This document shows, in pieces, positions 1 to 6,724 of a DNA stretch of 64,000 nt. Origin of the DNA: Frateuria_A sp035944355 (GTDB lineage: Bacteria; Pseudomonadota; Gammaproteobacteria; Xanthomonadales; Rhodanobacteraceae); the NCBI RefSeq assembly GCF_035944355.1, contig NZ_DASZBH010000004.1, positions 341,095 to 405,094 on the forward strand, in the 5' to 3' direction. Below the pieces are notes generated by a model that saw only the letters and a program-made list of their open reading frames with translations, was not told the DNA's origin and made no database searches. Within the stretch, counting starts at the first letter, position 1. Every line of letters begins with the position of its first letter. The position numbers and the translations under genes were made by a program.

Positions 1-1217
1 CGGTCCATGCAGAAGTCGATGTCGAAGTCCGGCATCGACACGCGCTCGGGATTCAAGAACCGCTCGAACAGCAGGTCGAACTGCAGCGGATCCAGGTCGG
101 TGATCTTGAGCACCCAGGCGACCAGCGAACCGGCGCCGGAGCCGCGGCCGGGTCCCACCGGGATGCCGTTCTGCTTACCCCAGTTGATGAAGTCGGCCAC
201 GATCAGGAAGTAGCCGGGGAAACCCATGCGGATGATGACGTCGAGCTCGCGTTCCAGCCGCGCCTCGTAATCGGCCAGCGTGTAGCCGGGCGCCAGCGGG
301 TTGCTGGCCAGGCGCTCGGCCAGGCCCGCGCGCGCGGTCTCGCGGATGTAGCTGTCGAGGTCGTAGCCCTCGGGCACCGGGAAGTCGGGCAGGTAGTAGG
401 TGCCGAACTTGAGCTCCAGGTTGCAGCGCTTGGCCAGCTCGACCGTGTTCTCCAGTGCCTCGGGCAGGTCGGCGAACAGCTTCGCCATGTCGCCCGGGGA
501 CTTGAGGTATTGCTGGTCGGAGTAGTCGCGCGGGCGCTTGGGATCGGCCAGCACACGGCCCTGGTTGATGCACACGCGCGCCTCGTGCGCCTCGAAGTCG
601 TCCTGCCTGAGGAAGCGCACGTCGTTGCTGGCCAGCAGCGGCAGCGCCAGCGCGTCGCCCAGCGCCAAGGCGGCGGTGTTCCAGGTCTCCTCGCCCTCGC
701 GGCCGCAGCGGGTGAGTTCCAGATAGAGCCGGTCGGGGAACAGGCGCGCCAAAGGCTGCAGCTTCGCGACACCGGCATCCACGCCCTGGCTCACGGCGAC
801 GCGGCCGACCTCGCTCTCGCGGCCGAGCAGCGCGATCAGGCCGCCGGTGGCCTCGCGCGTCAGCCAGGCGGCCTCGACCAGCGCCTTGCCGCCGTGCTGG
901 CCTTCGCGCCAGGCGCGCGAGACCAGGCGCGACAGGTTGAGATAGCCCGCACGGTCCTGGCACACCAGGGTCAGGCGCCACGGCCGCGGATCGTCCGGCG
1001 AGCCGATCCACAGGTCGCAGCCGCCGATCGGCTTCAGCCCTGCGCCGCTGCACGCCTTGTAGAACTTCACCAGCGCGAACATGTTGCTGTCGTCGGTGAG
1101 CGCCACCGCGGGCATGCCTTCGCGCACACAGGCATCGACCAGCGCCTTGATGCGGATGGTCGAGTCGACCAGCGAATACTCGCTGTGCAGGTGGAAATGG
1201 ACGAAGCGCGCGGACAT
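1..1217 (-). CDS. dnaE: DNA polymerase III alpha subunit, 3' end cut by window edge
   Basis: Catalytic subunit of the replicative DNA polymerase III holoenzyme. About 405 N-terminal residues are present; the frame is open to the window edge. Translation from the ATG at 1217 begins MSARFVHFHLHSEYSLVDST, the PHP domain start with its HxH metal motif. The last visible residues, PDFDIDF, are the catalytic aspartate motif of the family C palm, so the cut falls just after the first active-site aspartates. It is the last gene of the lpx cluster; in E. coli dnaE directly follows rnhB, but here two extra genes lie between. A weak GGACTC/GAGTCC inverted repeat sits just upstream of the start. No strong Shine-Dalgarno is visible. 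Confidence 0.97.
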   Translation of the reverse strand, partial: MSARFVHFHLHSEYSLVDSTIRIKALVDACVREGMPAVALTDDSNMFALVKFYKACSGAGLKPIGGCDLWIGSPDDPRPWRLTLVCQDRAGYLNLSRLVSRAWREGQHGGKALVEAAWLTREATGGLIALLGRESEVGRVAVSQGVDAGVAKLQPLARLFPDRLYLELTRCGREGEETWNTAALALGDALALPLLASNDVRFLRQDDFEAHEARVCINQGRVLADPKRPRDYSDQQYLKSPGDMAKLFADLPEALENTVELAKRCNLELKFGTYYLPDFPVPEGYDLDSYIRETARAGLAERLASNPLAPGYTLADYEARLERELDVIIRMGFPGYFLIVADFINWGKQNGIPVGPGRGSGAGSLVAWVLKITDLDPLQFDLLFERFLNPERVSMPDFDIDFCMD

Positions 1218-1304
1218 CAAGGACTCGGGAGCATCCCCGGGTGAGTCCGTGAAGGCTACGCTGCGGCGCCCGTTTCCCACAAGCTTGACAGCGGGCGGCA
1301 CTGC

Positions 1305-1514
1305 TCAGTGGACGAAGAACCGCTCGTTATCCTCGTTCCACTCGACGTAGTGATCGAAGCCGCTGGTTTCCAGTGGCTGGCGGTCGTAGTCGGCATGGGT
1401 ATGGGCAAGCTCCTCGGCTTGCCGGTGCTCGTTCTGGTCGGGCACCGTGAGCACGGTGCTGGGTGGGGCAAACGGCTTGAGTGCGAAGCGCACGTGGAAG
1501 AAGCGGGACAACAT
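1305..1514 (-). CDS. small hypothetical protein, 69 aa
   Basis: Unrecognised 69-residue protein. I place the start at the ATG at 1514 because an AGGAG box (1522-1526) lies seven bases upstream; a longer frame exists but has no such site. The protein has no signal peptide or membrane segment. The N-terminal third is basic and hydrophobic (MLSRFFHVRF), and the C-terminal half is acidic and aromatic (FDHYVEWNEDNERFFVH). It lies between the thioredoxin-like gene and dnaE on the same strand. The good ribosome site and a composition unlike a GC-driven shadow frame argue that it is real. Function unknown. Confidence 0.6.
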   Translation of the reverse strand: MLSRFFHVRFALKPFAPPSTVLTVPDQNEHRQAEELAHTHADYDRQPLETSGFDHYVEWNEDNERFFVH

Positions 1515-1697
1515 GACACGGCTCCTGCGGAGGGGCATCCGCGGTGGAGAGAGGGCGTCCGTGCGAACGCTGGAAGAGGCCGGCTGGCCTTCTTTCCACG
1601 AGCATAAGATGCTCCCATCGGAGTAAAAGTTGTATAGACCTCCGACCTATTTTTCAGCCGCGCCCGGCTACCCCGAGCGGCGGCTGCGGGCATTCGA

Positions 1698-2231
1698 TCA
1701 ATGGCTGCCGGGCGCGGCGGCGGGTTCCTGCAGCAGCGCGTTGATCTCGGCCAGCAAGGGGTTGAGCATGTCCTCGCCGTAACCGACGTGCAGGTGGGCG
1801 ACGGTGCCGTCCCGGCGCAGCATCACCATCACCGGGATGCCTTGGTCGGCACCGTACTGCTTGCCGATCGCGCCGTAGCGGTCCCAGGTCGCCAGCACGC
1901 CGGGTGCTTCCTTGCGGAGCAGACGGCTGGTGCCGCGGAAGGCGTCGCGGTCTTCCATGTAGTTGATCAGCACGACCTGCAGCGGCAGGTGTTTCTGGTC
2001 GGCCACGGTCTGCATGCTGGCGAGGGTCGGCATTTCCTTCATGCAGTAGCCGCACCAGGTCGCCCAGAAGCTCAGCACGACGACCTTGCCACGCAACGCG
2101 GACAGCTTCACCGTGTCGCCATGCGCGTCTACGCCGGCGACGTCCGGCGCCGCCTGCCCTTCCTGCACGGTTGCGCGAGCCCCGAAGGAAAGCACCAGAC
2201 CGGCCAGCAACAAGGCCTTGGCACGTCGCAT
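1698..2231 (-). CDS. TlpA/ResA-like periplasmic thioredoxin-fold protein
   Basis: Predicted exported thiol-disulfide oxidoreductase of the TlpA/ResA type, 177 aa. Residues 1-20 form a signal peptide (MRRAKALLLAGLVLSFGARA). The redox motif WCGYC has its cysteines at residues 60 and 63, inside FWATWCGYCMKEMPT, and the cis-proline loop GIP is at about 131-133. Such proteins act outside the cytoplasm, reducing or shuffling disulfides, for example during cytochrome c maturation; the substrate here is unknown. It follows rnhB by about 70 bp on the same strand, in a place where many relatives have nothing between rnhB and dnaE, so it looks like a lineage-specific insertion. Confidence 0.85.
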   Translation of the reverse strand: MRRAKALLLAGLVLSFGARATVQEGQAAPDVAGVDAHGDTVKLSALRGKVVVLSFWATWCGYCMKEMPTLASMQTVADQKHLPLQVVLINYMEDRDAFRGTSRLLRKEAPGVLATWDRYGAIGKQYGADQGIPVMVMLRRDGTVAHLHVGYGEDMLNPLLAEINALLQEPAAAPGSH

Positions 2232-2301
2232 ATGTCCCCCTTTGGCCGGTGGCCCGGCCGCGGCCGGTGCGAACCCCTCGCGCCGACCCGTCCATCCTAT
2301 G

Positions 2302-2988
2302 TCAGAACAGCCTGCCCTGGTCGAACAGCAGCTTCACCGGCGCAAAGCTGCGCCGATGCACGGGACAGGGGCCCAGTTGTTTGAGCGCGGCCAGGTGCTC
2401 GGGCGTGGAGTAGCCCTTGTGGCTGGCAAAACCGTAGCCGGGGTGATGGCCATCCAGCGCGTGCATCAGCCGGTCGCGGGTGACCTTGGCGATGATCGAT
2501 GCGGCGCTGATCGCCGGCACCAGCGCATCGCCGCCGACGATGGCGCGGCCGGGGCAGGGCAGCTCCCTGGGCAACTGGTTGCCATCCACCAGCGCCTCCT
2601 GCGCCGCCAGTTTCAGGCCCGCAACGGCACGGCACATGCCGGCCATGGTGGCCTGGAAGATGTTGATGCGGTCGATCTCTTCCACCTCGACCAGCACCAC
2701 GTGCCAGGCCAGCGATCGCTCGACGATCTGCGCGTAGAGCGCCTCGCGCCGCGCTTCAGTGAGCTTCTTGGAATCGTCCAGGCCCCTGATCCGGCGGCGC
2801 GGGTCGAGGATCACCGCGGCGACCGCCAGAGGGCCGGCGAGCGGGCCGCGGCCGGCCTCGTCGACTCCGGCAACGAACTGGGCGGCCTTCGGGCGGGGCT
2901 TGCGCGGGCGCATGGGCGGGCCGGCTTCATCCCGCTCGGCGGCCGGAAGAGGAAGCACGGCGATTTCATCGAGGCCGTCAGGCGACAT
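2302..2988 (-). CDS. rnhB: ribonuclease HII
   Basis: Endonuclease that cuts the RNA strand of RNA-DNA hybrids and removes misincorporated ribonucleotides. The family signature GVDEAGRGPLAGP is at residues 41-53, with catalytic Asp43 and Glu44. The later block AISAASIIAKVTRDR and the HPGYGFASHKGYST segment are also typical. From the ATG at 2988 the protein has 228 residues; an internal ATG (MRPRKP, residue 26) is possible, because the first 30 residues are poorly conserved in type. The chosen start overlaps the end of lpxB by 11 bp, which suggests translational coupling as in the E. coli lpxB-rnhB arrangement. Confidence 0.95.
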   Translation of the reverse strand: MSPDGLDEIAVLPLPAAERDEAGPPMRPRKPRPKAAQFVAGVDEAGRGPLAGPLAVAAVILDPRRRIRGLDDSKKLTEARREALYAQIVERSLAWHVVLVEVEEIDRINIFQATMAGMCRAVAGLKLAAQEALVDGNQLPRELPCPGRAIVGGDALVPAISAASIIAKVTRDRLMHALDGHHPGYGFASHKGYSTPEHLAALKQLGPCPVHRRSFAPVKLLFDQGRLF

Positions 2989-4204
2989 GGCGGGCCTCCA
3001 GCAGTTCGGCCACGGCAGCCGCGGCGCGTTCGCCCGCGCCACCTTCCTCCGTCCCGCGCAGCGTCCGATGCAGCTGTTCGAAGGCGGCCACCACTTTCCC
3101 ACGCCGTTCGCTGTCGGCAAACAGCGCCAGCGTGGCCGCGGCCAGGTTCGCCGCGGTGCAGTCGTCTTGCATCAGCTCGGGCACCAGCTTTTCCTCGCCC
3201 ATCCCGCAGGCGCGCGCCAGGATGTTGGGCAGTGCGTAGACGTCAGTCTTGAGCATGTCGAGGGCGCGGGCGATGCGGTAGCTCCAGGGGGACACGCGGT
3301 AGCCGACCACCATCGGCCGCTTGGCCAGCATCGCTTCCAGCGTGGCGGTGCCGGAGGCGAGCAGCACCACGTCGGCGGCCAGCATGGCCTCGTGGGCGTG
3401 ACCGTCGAGCAGGAGCGGCGCCTGTTCGCCTTGCGCAAGCATGGCCCTCAGTCGCGCATGCACCTGCGCGTTGGCGGCCGGGATCACCACGCGCAGGCCG
3501 GGCAGGGCAGCGGCCACCCGCTGCGCGGCATCGATGAAGACGGCGCCGAGGCGCTCGATCTCGGAAGGCCGGCTGCCGGGCAGGACCGCCAGCACGGGCG
3601 CATCGTGCGGCAGCCGCAGGGCATCGCGCGCACCCGAGCGATCGGACACCAGCGCGAAGCGGTCGGCCAGGGGGTGGCCGACGAAGCGCGCATCGATGCC
3701 GTGGCGCGCGTAGATCGGCGGTTCCATCGGGAACAGGCAGAGCACGCGGTCGGCGCTGTGGCCGATCTTCTCCGCGCGCTTCTCGCGCCAGGCCCAGACC
3801 GAAGGGCTGACGTAGTGCACGGTGCGCACGCCCGCTTGCTTCAGGCGGCGCTCGACGCCCAGGTTGAAGTCCGGCGCATCGATGCCGACCACCACGTCCG
3901 GGCGCGCCCGCAGCAGCCGCTGCAGCAAGGCCTTGCGCAGGCGCAGCAAACGCGGCAAGTGGCGGACGACCTCGGCGAAACCCATCACCGACAGCTCGTG
4001 GATGTCGTACCAGGACTCGAATCCCTCGCGTTGCATGCGCGCCCCGCCGATGCCGACGAAGCGGGCATCCGGGTAGCGCCTGCGCAAGGCCGCCACGAGC
4101 TCGGCGCCGAGCTGGTCTCCGGAATCTTCGCCGGCGATGAGGGCGATGGTCGGCGTGCCGGGATTCGGGGTTCGGGATTCGGGATTCGACACGGTGCTCA
4201 CGTT
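2978..4204 (-). CDS. lpxB: lipid-A-disaccharide synthase
   Basis: Glycosyltransferase (GT19) joining UDP-2,3-diacylglucosamine to lipid X to form the lipid A disaccharide at the inner membrane. The core starts with ALIAGEDSGDQLGAELV and includes SPSVWAWREKRAEKI and the donor-site stretch LPGSRPSEI. No ATG lies close to the conserved core. The nearest candidates are GTG codons at 4204 and 4195, and the 14 or so residues after them (SNPESRTPNPGTP) are encoded by an intergenic repeat of the GGGATTCGG type. The protein is about 408 aa, slightly longer than the usual 380. The N-terminus therefore looks rebuilt by repeat insertion; the true start is uncertain, the identity is not. Confidence 0.95.
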   Translation of the reverse strand, partial: NVSTVSNPESRTPNPGTPTIALIAGEDSGDQLGAELVAALRRRYPDARFVGIGGARMQREGFESWYDIHELSVMGFAEVVRHLPRLLRLRKALLQRLLRARPDVVVGIDAPDFNLGVERRLKQAGVRTVHYVSPSVWAWREKRAEKIGHSADRVLCLFPMEPPIYARHGIDARFVGHPLADRFALVSDRSGARDALRLPHDAPVLAVLPGSRPSEIERLGAVFIDAAQRVAAALPGLRVVIPAANAQVHARLRAMLAQGEQAPLLLDGHAHEAMLAADVVLLASGTATLEAMLAKRPMVVGYRVSPWSYRIARALDMLKTDVYALPNILARACGMGEEKLVPELMQDDCTAANLAAATLALFADSERRGKVVAAFEQLHRTLRGTEEGGAGERAAAAVAELLEARHVA

Positions 4205-4311
4205 CACTGGATGCCGGCCGGCTATCGACCGATAAATGCAGACAGATCGGCAGCGGCTTCGTGCAACTGCTTTGCGAATCTCCAATCCCGGATCCGAATC
4301 CCGGATCCCGG
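4158..4311. repeat. inverted GGGATTCGG-type repeat pair between lpxA and lpxB
   Basis: Two imperfect copies of a roughly 32-bp tract face each other: 4158-4189 (based on ggattcggg units) and 4280-4311 (its near reverse complement, with atcccggatccgaatcccgg). About 90 bp separate them. Similar ATTCGGG-rich intergenic tracts are known from Xanthomonas-type genomes. The inner copy extends into the 5' end of lpxB and codes for its first residues. Confidence 0.7.
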
Positions 4312-4312
4312 C

Positions 4313-5086
4313 TCAACGCGCCAGCGAGCGCTCGCTGCGATCGAGGAACTCCAGCATCTCGCGGACGTCGTCGTTGTCCTGGGACTGCGTGGCCAGCTCC
4401 TGGCGGGCTTCAGGCATGGAGAGCCCGGCCATGTAAAGCGTGCGGTACGCGCGCTTGATCGCCGAGATGCGCGGAGCGTCGAAGCCGCGGCGCTTTAGGC
4501 CCTCGCTGTTGATCCCGCGCGGGCGGCCCTGTTGCTCGTTGGCCATCATCACGAACGGCGGCACGTCCGAACCGACCAGGCAGCCCATGCCGATGAAGGC
4601 GTGCGCGCCGACCTTGCAGAACTGGTGCACGCCGGCGTAGCCGGAGATGATCACCCAGTCGCCGATCTCCACGTGCCCGGCCAGCGCCGAGTAGTTGGAG
4701 AACACCACGTGGTTGCCGACCTGGCAGTCGTGCGCGATGTGCACGTAGGCGAGCAGCCAGTTGTCGTCGCCGATGCGCGTACAGCCGCCGCCTTCGCCGG
4801 TGCCGCGGTTGATCGTCACGAATTCGCGGATCAGGTTGCGATGACCGATCACCAGCTCGGTGCGCTCGCCGGCGAATTTCTTGTCCTGCGGCGCGCCGCC
4901 GATCGAGGCGAACTGGCAGATGCGATTGTCGCGGCCGATCCTGGTGGGGCCCTCGATCACCACATGCGGACCTATCGTCGTGCCTTCGCCGATTTCCACC
5001 TCCGCACCGATCACGCTGTAGGCGCCGACGGCGACATTGCGCCCGATGACGGCGCCCGGATCGATCTGCGCGGTGGGATGGATCAT
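4313..5086 (-). CDS. lpxA: UDP-N-acetylglucosamine O-acyltransferase
   Basis: First enzyme of lipid A synthesis; transfers a 3-hydroxyacyl chain from acyl carrier protein to UDP-GlcNAc in the cytoplasm. The 257-aa product starts MIHPTAQIDPGAVIG and runs through many hexapeptide turns of the left-handed beta helix. It carries the block HIAHDCQVGNHVVFSNYSAL, which holds the catalytic histidine, and ends with the alpha-helical C-terminal domain (LKRRGFDAPRISAIKRAYR). The ATG at 5086 overlaps the fabZ stop by 4 bp (5083-5086). A longer upstream frame (MRGEVRQ) is only the tail of fabZ read in another frame. Confidence 0.97.
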   Translation of the reverse strand: MIHPTAQIDPGAVIGRNVAVGAYSVIGAEVEIGEGTTIGPHVVIEGPTRIGRDNRICQFASIGGAPQDKKFAGERTELVIGHRNLIREFVTINRGTGEGGGCTRIGDDNWLLAYVHIAHDCQVGNHVVFSNYSALAGHVEIGDWVIISGYAGVHQFCKVGAHAFIGMGCLVGSDVPPFVMMANEQQGRPRGINSEGLKRRGFDAPRISAIKRAYRTLYMAGLSMPEARQELATQSQDNDDVREMLEFLDRSERSLAR

Positions 5087-5556
5087 TTGTCGGACCTCGC
5101 CGCGCACATCAGCTCGCAGCTAGCCACTTCCTTGCCGTCGACCAGCGAGCGGGCGACGAACAGGCCCATGCCGCGCATCAGGCGCTTGAGCGAGACCTCC
5201 AGCCGAAGCTGGTCACCGGGCACCACCGGCGCGTTGAAGCGCGCGTTGTCGACCTTGGCCAGGTAGAACAGCGGGCTGCCCTGATCGCCCTTCATGCGGC
5301 TGGAGATCTGCGTCAGCAGGCCCGCCGCCTGTGCCATCGCCTCGATGATGAGCACGCCGGGCATCACCGGGTGGCCCGGGAAGTGGCCCAGGAAGAAGTG
5401 CTCGTTGATGGTGACGTTCTTGAGCGCCACCACGCTCTTGTCCGGCACCAGTTCGATCACGCGGTCGACCAGCAGGAACGGGTAGCGGTGGGGCAGCAGA
5501 TTCTGGATCTGCTCCACGTTCACCGGCATGTCCCACGTCGAGGGGGTATCACTCAT
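5083..5556 (-). CDS. fabZ: 3-hydroxyacyl-ACP dehydratase FabZ
   Basis: Dehydrates 3-hydroxyacyl-ACP in fatty acid elongation and competes with LpxA and LpxD for the same acyl-ACP pool, which explains its place in the lpx operon. The 157-aa product shows the hot-dog motif NEHFFLGHFPGHPVMPG with catalytic His58, and Glu72 in IEAMAQAAG. The conserved N-terminal LLPHRYPFLLVDR is present. The ATG at 5556 overlaps the end of lpxD by 8 bp, and the stop overlaps the lpxA start, so lpxD-fabZ-lpxA is a tightly coupled set. Confidence 0.97.
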   Translation of the reverse strand: MSDTPSTWDMPVNVEQIQNLLPHRYPFLLVDRVIELVPDKSVVALKNVTINEHFFLGHFPGHPVMPGVLIIEAMAQAAGLLTQISSRMKGDQGSPLFYLAKVDNARFNAPVVPGDQLRLEVSLKRLMRGMGLFVARSLVDGKEVASCELMCAARSDK

Positions 5557-6592
5557 CGTTACTGTCCTTCTCCAGCGCGGCCAGGCGGCGCGCGTACTCA
5601 TCCAGGTGCTTGAAGCGGGCGGCGTTCTTGCGCCATTGCCGGTTGTCCTGCAGCGGCACGCCCGAGGAATACTCGCCCGGCTCGCGGATCGAATGCGTGA
5701 CCAGGCTCTTGGCGGTAATGGTAACCCGGTCAGCCAGTTCGAGATGGCCGAGCACGCCGGCGTTGCCGCCGATCTGGCAATAGCGGCCGATCTTCGCGCT
5801 GCCGGCGACCGCTGCGCAGCCGGCCATGGCGGTGTGCGCGCCGATCAGCACGTTGTGGGCGATCTGGATCTGGTTGTCCAGGCGCACGTCTTCTTCGAGC
5901 ACGGTGTCTTCCAGCGCGCCGCGGTCGATGGTGGTGTTGGCGCCGATCTCGCAGTCGTCGCCGATGCGAACGCCGCCCAGCTGGGGGATCTTGACCCAGC
6001 CACCCTCATTAGGAGCAGCCCGTTCGAACGCCAGCCCGAAGCCGTCCGAGCCGATCACCGCGCCCGGATGCACCAGCACGCGCCGGCCCAGCGTCACGCG
6101 CATGACCAGGGTCACCCGCGCGACCAGCCGCGACTGCGCGCCCACCACGCAATCGGGGCCGACGATGCAGTGGGGTCCGAGGATGACGCCATCTTCCACG
6201 ACGGCGCCGTCCTCGACCACGCAATGCGGGCCGACGCTGGCGCTCGCACTGACCCTGGCGCTGGTGGCGACCACCGCGCTCGGATGGATGCCGCGCGGTG
6301 CGGCAGGCAGGCGCTCGAACAGCGCGGCGAGCCGGGCGTAGGCGACGTACGGGTCGGCGGCCACCAGCGCGGCCGTGGGACAGTCGGCCAGACTGTCCTC
6401 GCGCAGCACGACCACGCCGGCGCGGGTCGCCTTCAGCTGCGCCGCGTACTTGCTGTTGGAAAGAAAGCTCAACTGGTCGGGCTGCGCCGAGGCCAGCGTG
6501 CCCACGCCGGTGATCCGCCGCGCGCCGTCGCCATGGAAGGCGAGGCCGAGCTTCCCGGCCAACTCGGCCACTGTGTAGTTGTGCTCGCTCAT
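5549..6592 (-). CDS. lpxD: UDP-3-O-(3-hydroxyacyl)glucosamine N-acyltransferase
   Basis: Third step of lipid A synthesis: N-acylation of UDP-3-O-acyl-glucosamine. The 347-aa product starts MSEHNYTVAELAGKLGLAF, an N-terminal uridine-binding domain, then continues as hexapeptide repeats with the conserved IGSDGFGLAFE and the catalytic-His region IQIAHNVLIGAHTAMAGC. The ATG at 6592 has a GGAG box six bases upstream. Unlike in E. coli, no skp gene lies between bamA and lpxD; the gap instead holds a hairpin. The 3' end overlaps fabZ. Confidence 0.97.
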   Translation of the reverse strand: MSEHNYTVAELAGKLGLAFHGDGARRITGVGTLASAQPDQLSFLSNSKYAAQLKATRAGVVVLREDSLADCPTAALVAADPYVAYARLAALFERLPAAPRGIHPSAVVATSARVSASASVGPHCVVEDGAVVEDGVILGPHCIVGPDCVVGAQSRLVARVTLVMRVTLGRRVLVHPGAVIGSDGFGLAFERAAPNEGGWVKIPQLGGVRIGDDCEIGANTTIDRGALEDTVLEEDVRLDNQIQIAHNVLIGAHTAMAGCAAVAGSAKIGRYCQIGGNAGVLGHLELADRVTITAKSLVTHSIREPGEYSSGVPLQDNRQWRKNAARFKHLDEYARRLAALEKDSNDE

Positions 6593-6674
6593 GGGCACTC
6601 CGGTTGAGGCGGGCCATTGTAGGTGAGGGCGTGCGGCTGCACGACACCGCAACGACCGATCGGGCCCGCCCAAA

Positions 6675-6703
6675 CGAAAGGCGCGACCCGCAGGCCGCGC
6701 CTC
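6675..6703 (-). terminator. hairpin between bamA and lpxD
   Basis: On the minus strand AGGCGCG and CGCGCCT (6679-6685 and 6696-6702) form a 7-bp stem with a 10-base loop, followed by a short U tract (CTTTCG). It lies about 20 bp after the bamA stop and 80 bp before lpxD. The U tract is weak, so it may be a partial terminator or mRNA-stabilising hairpin that sets lpxD levels below bamA. Confidence 0.5.
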
Positions 6704-6724
6704 GGTTTCATGCCGGCGGCCGGA

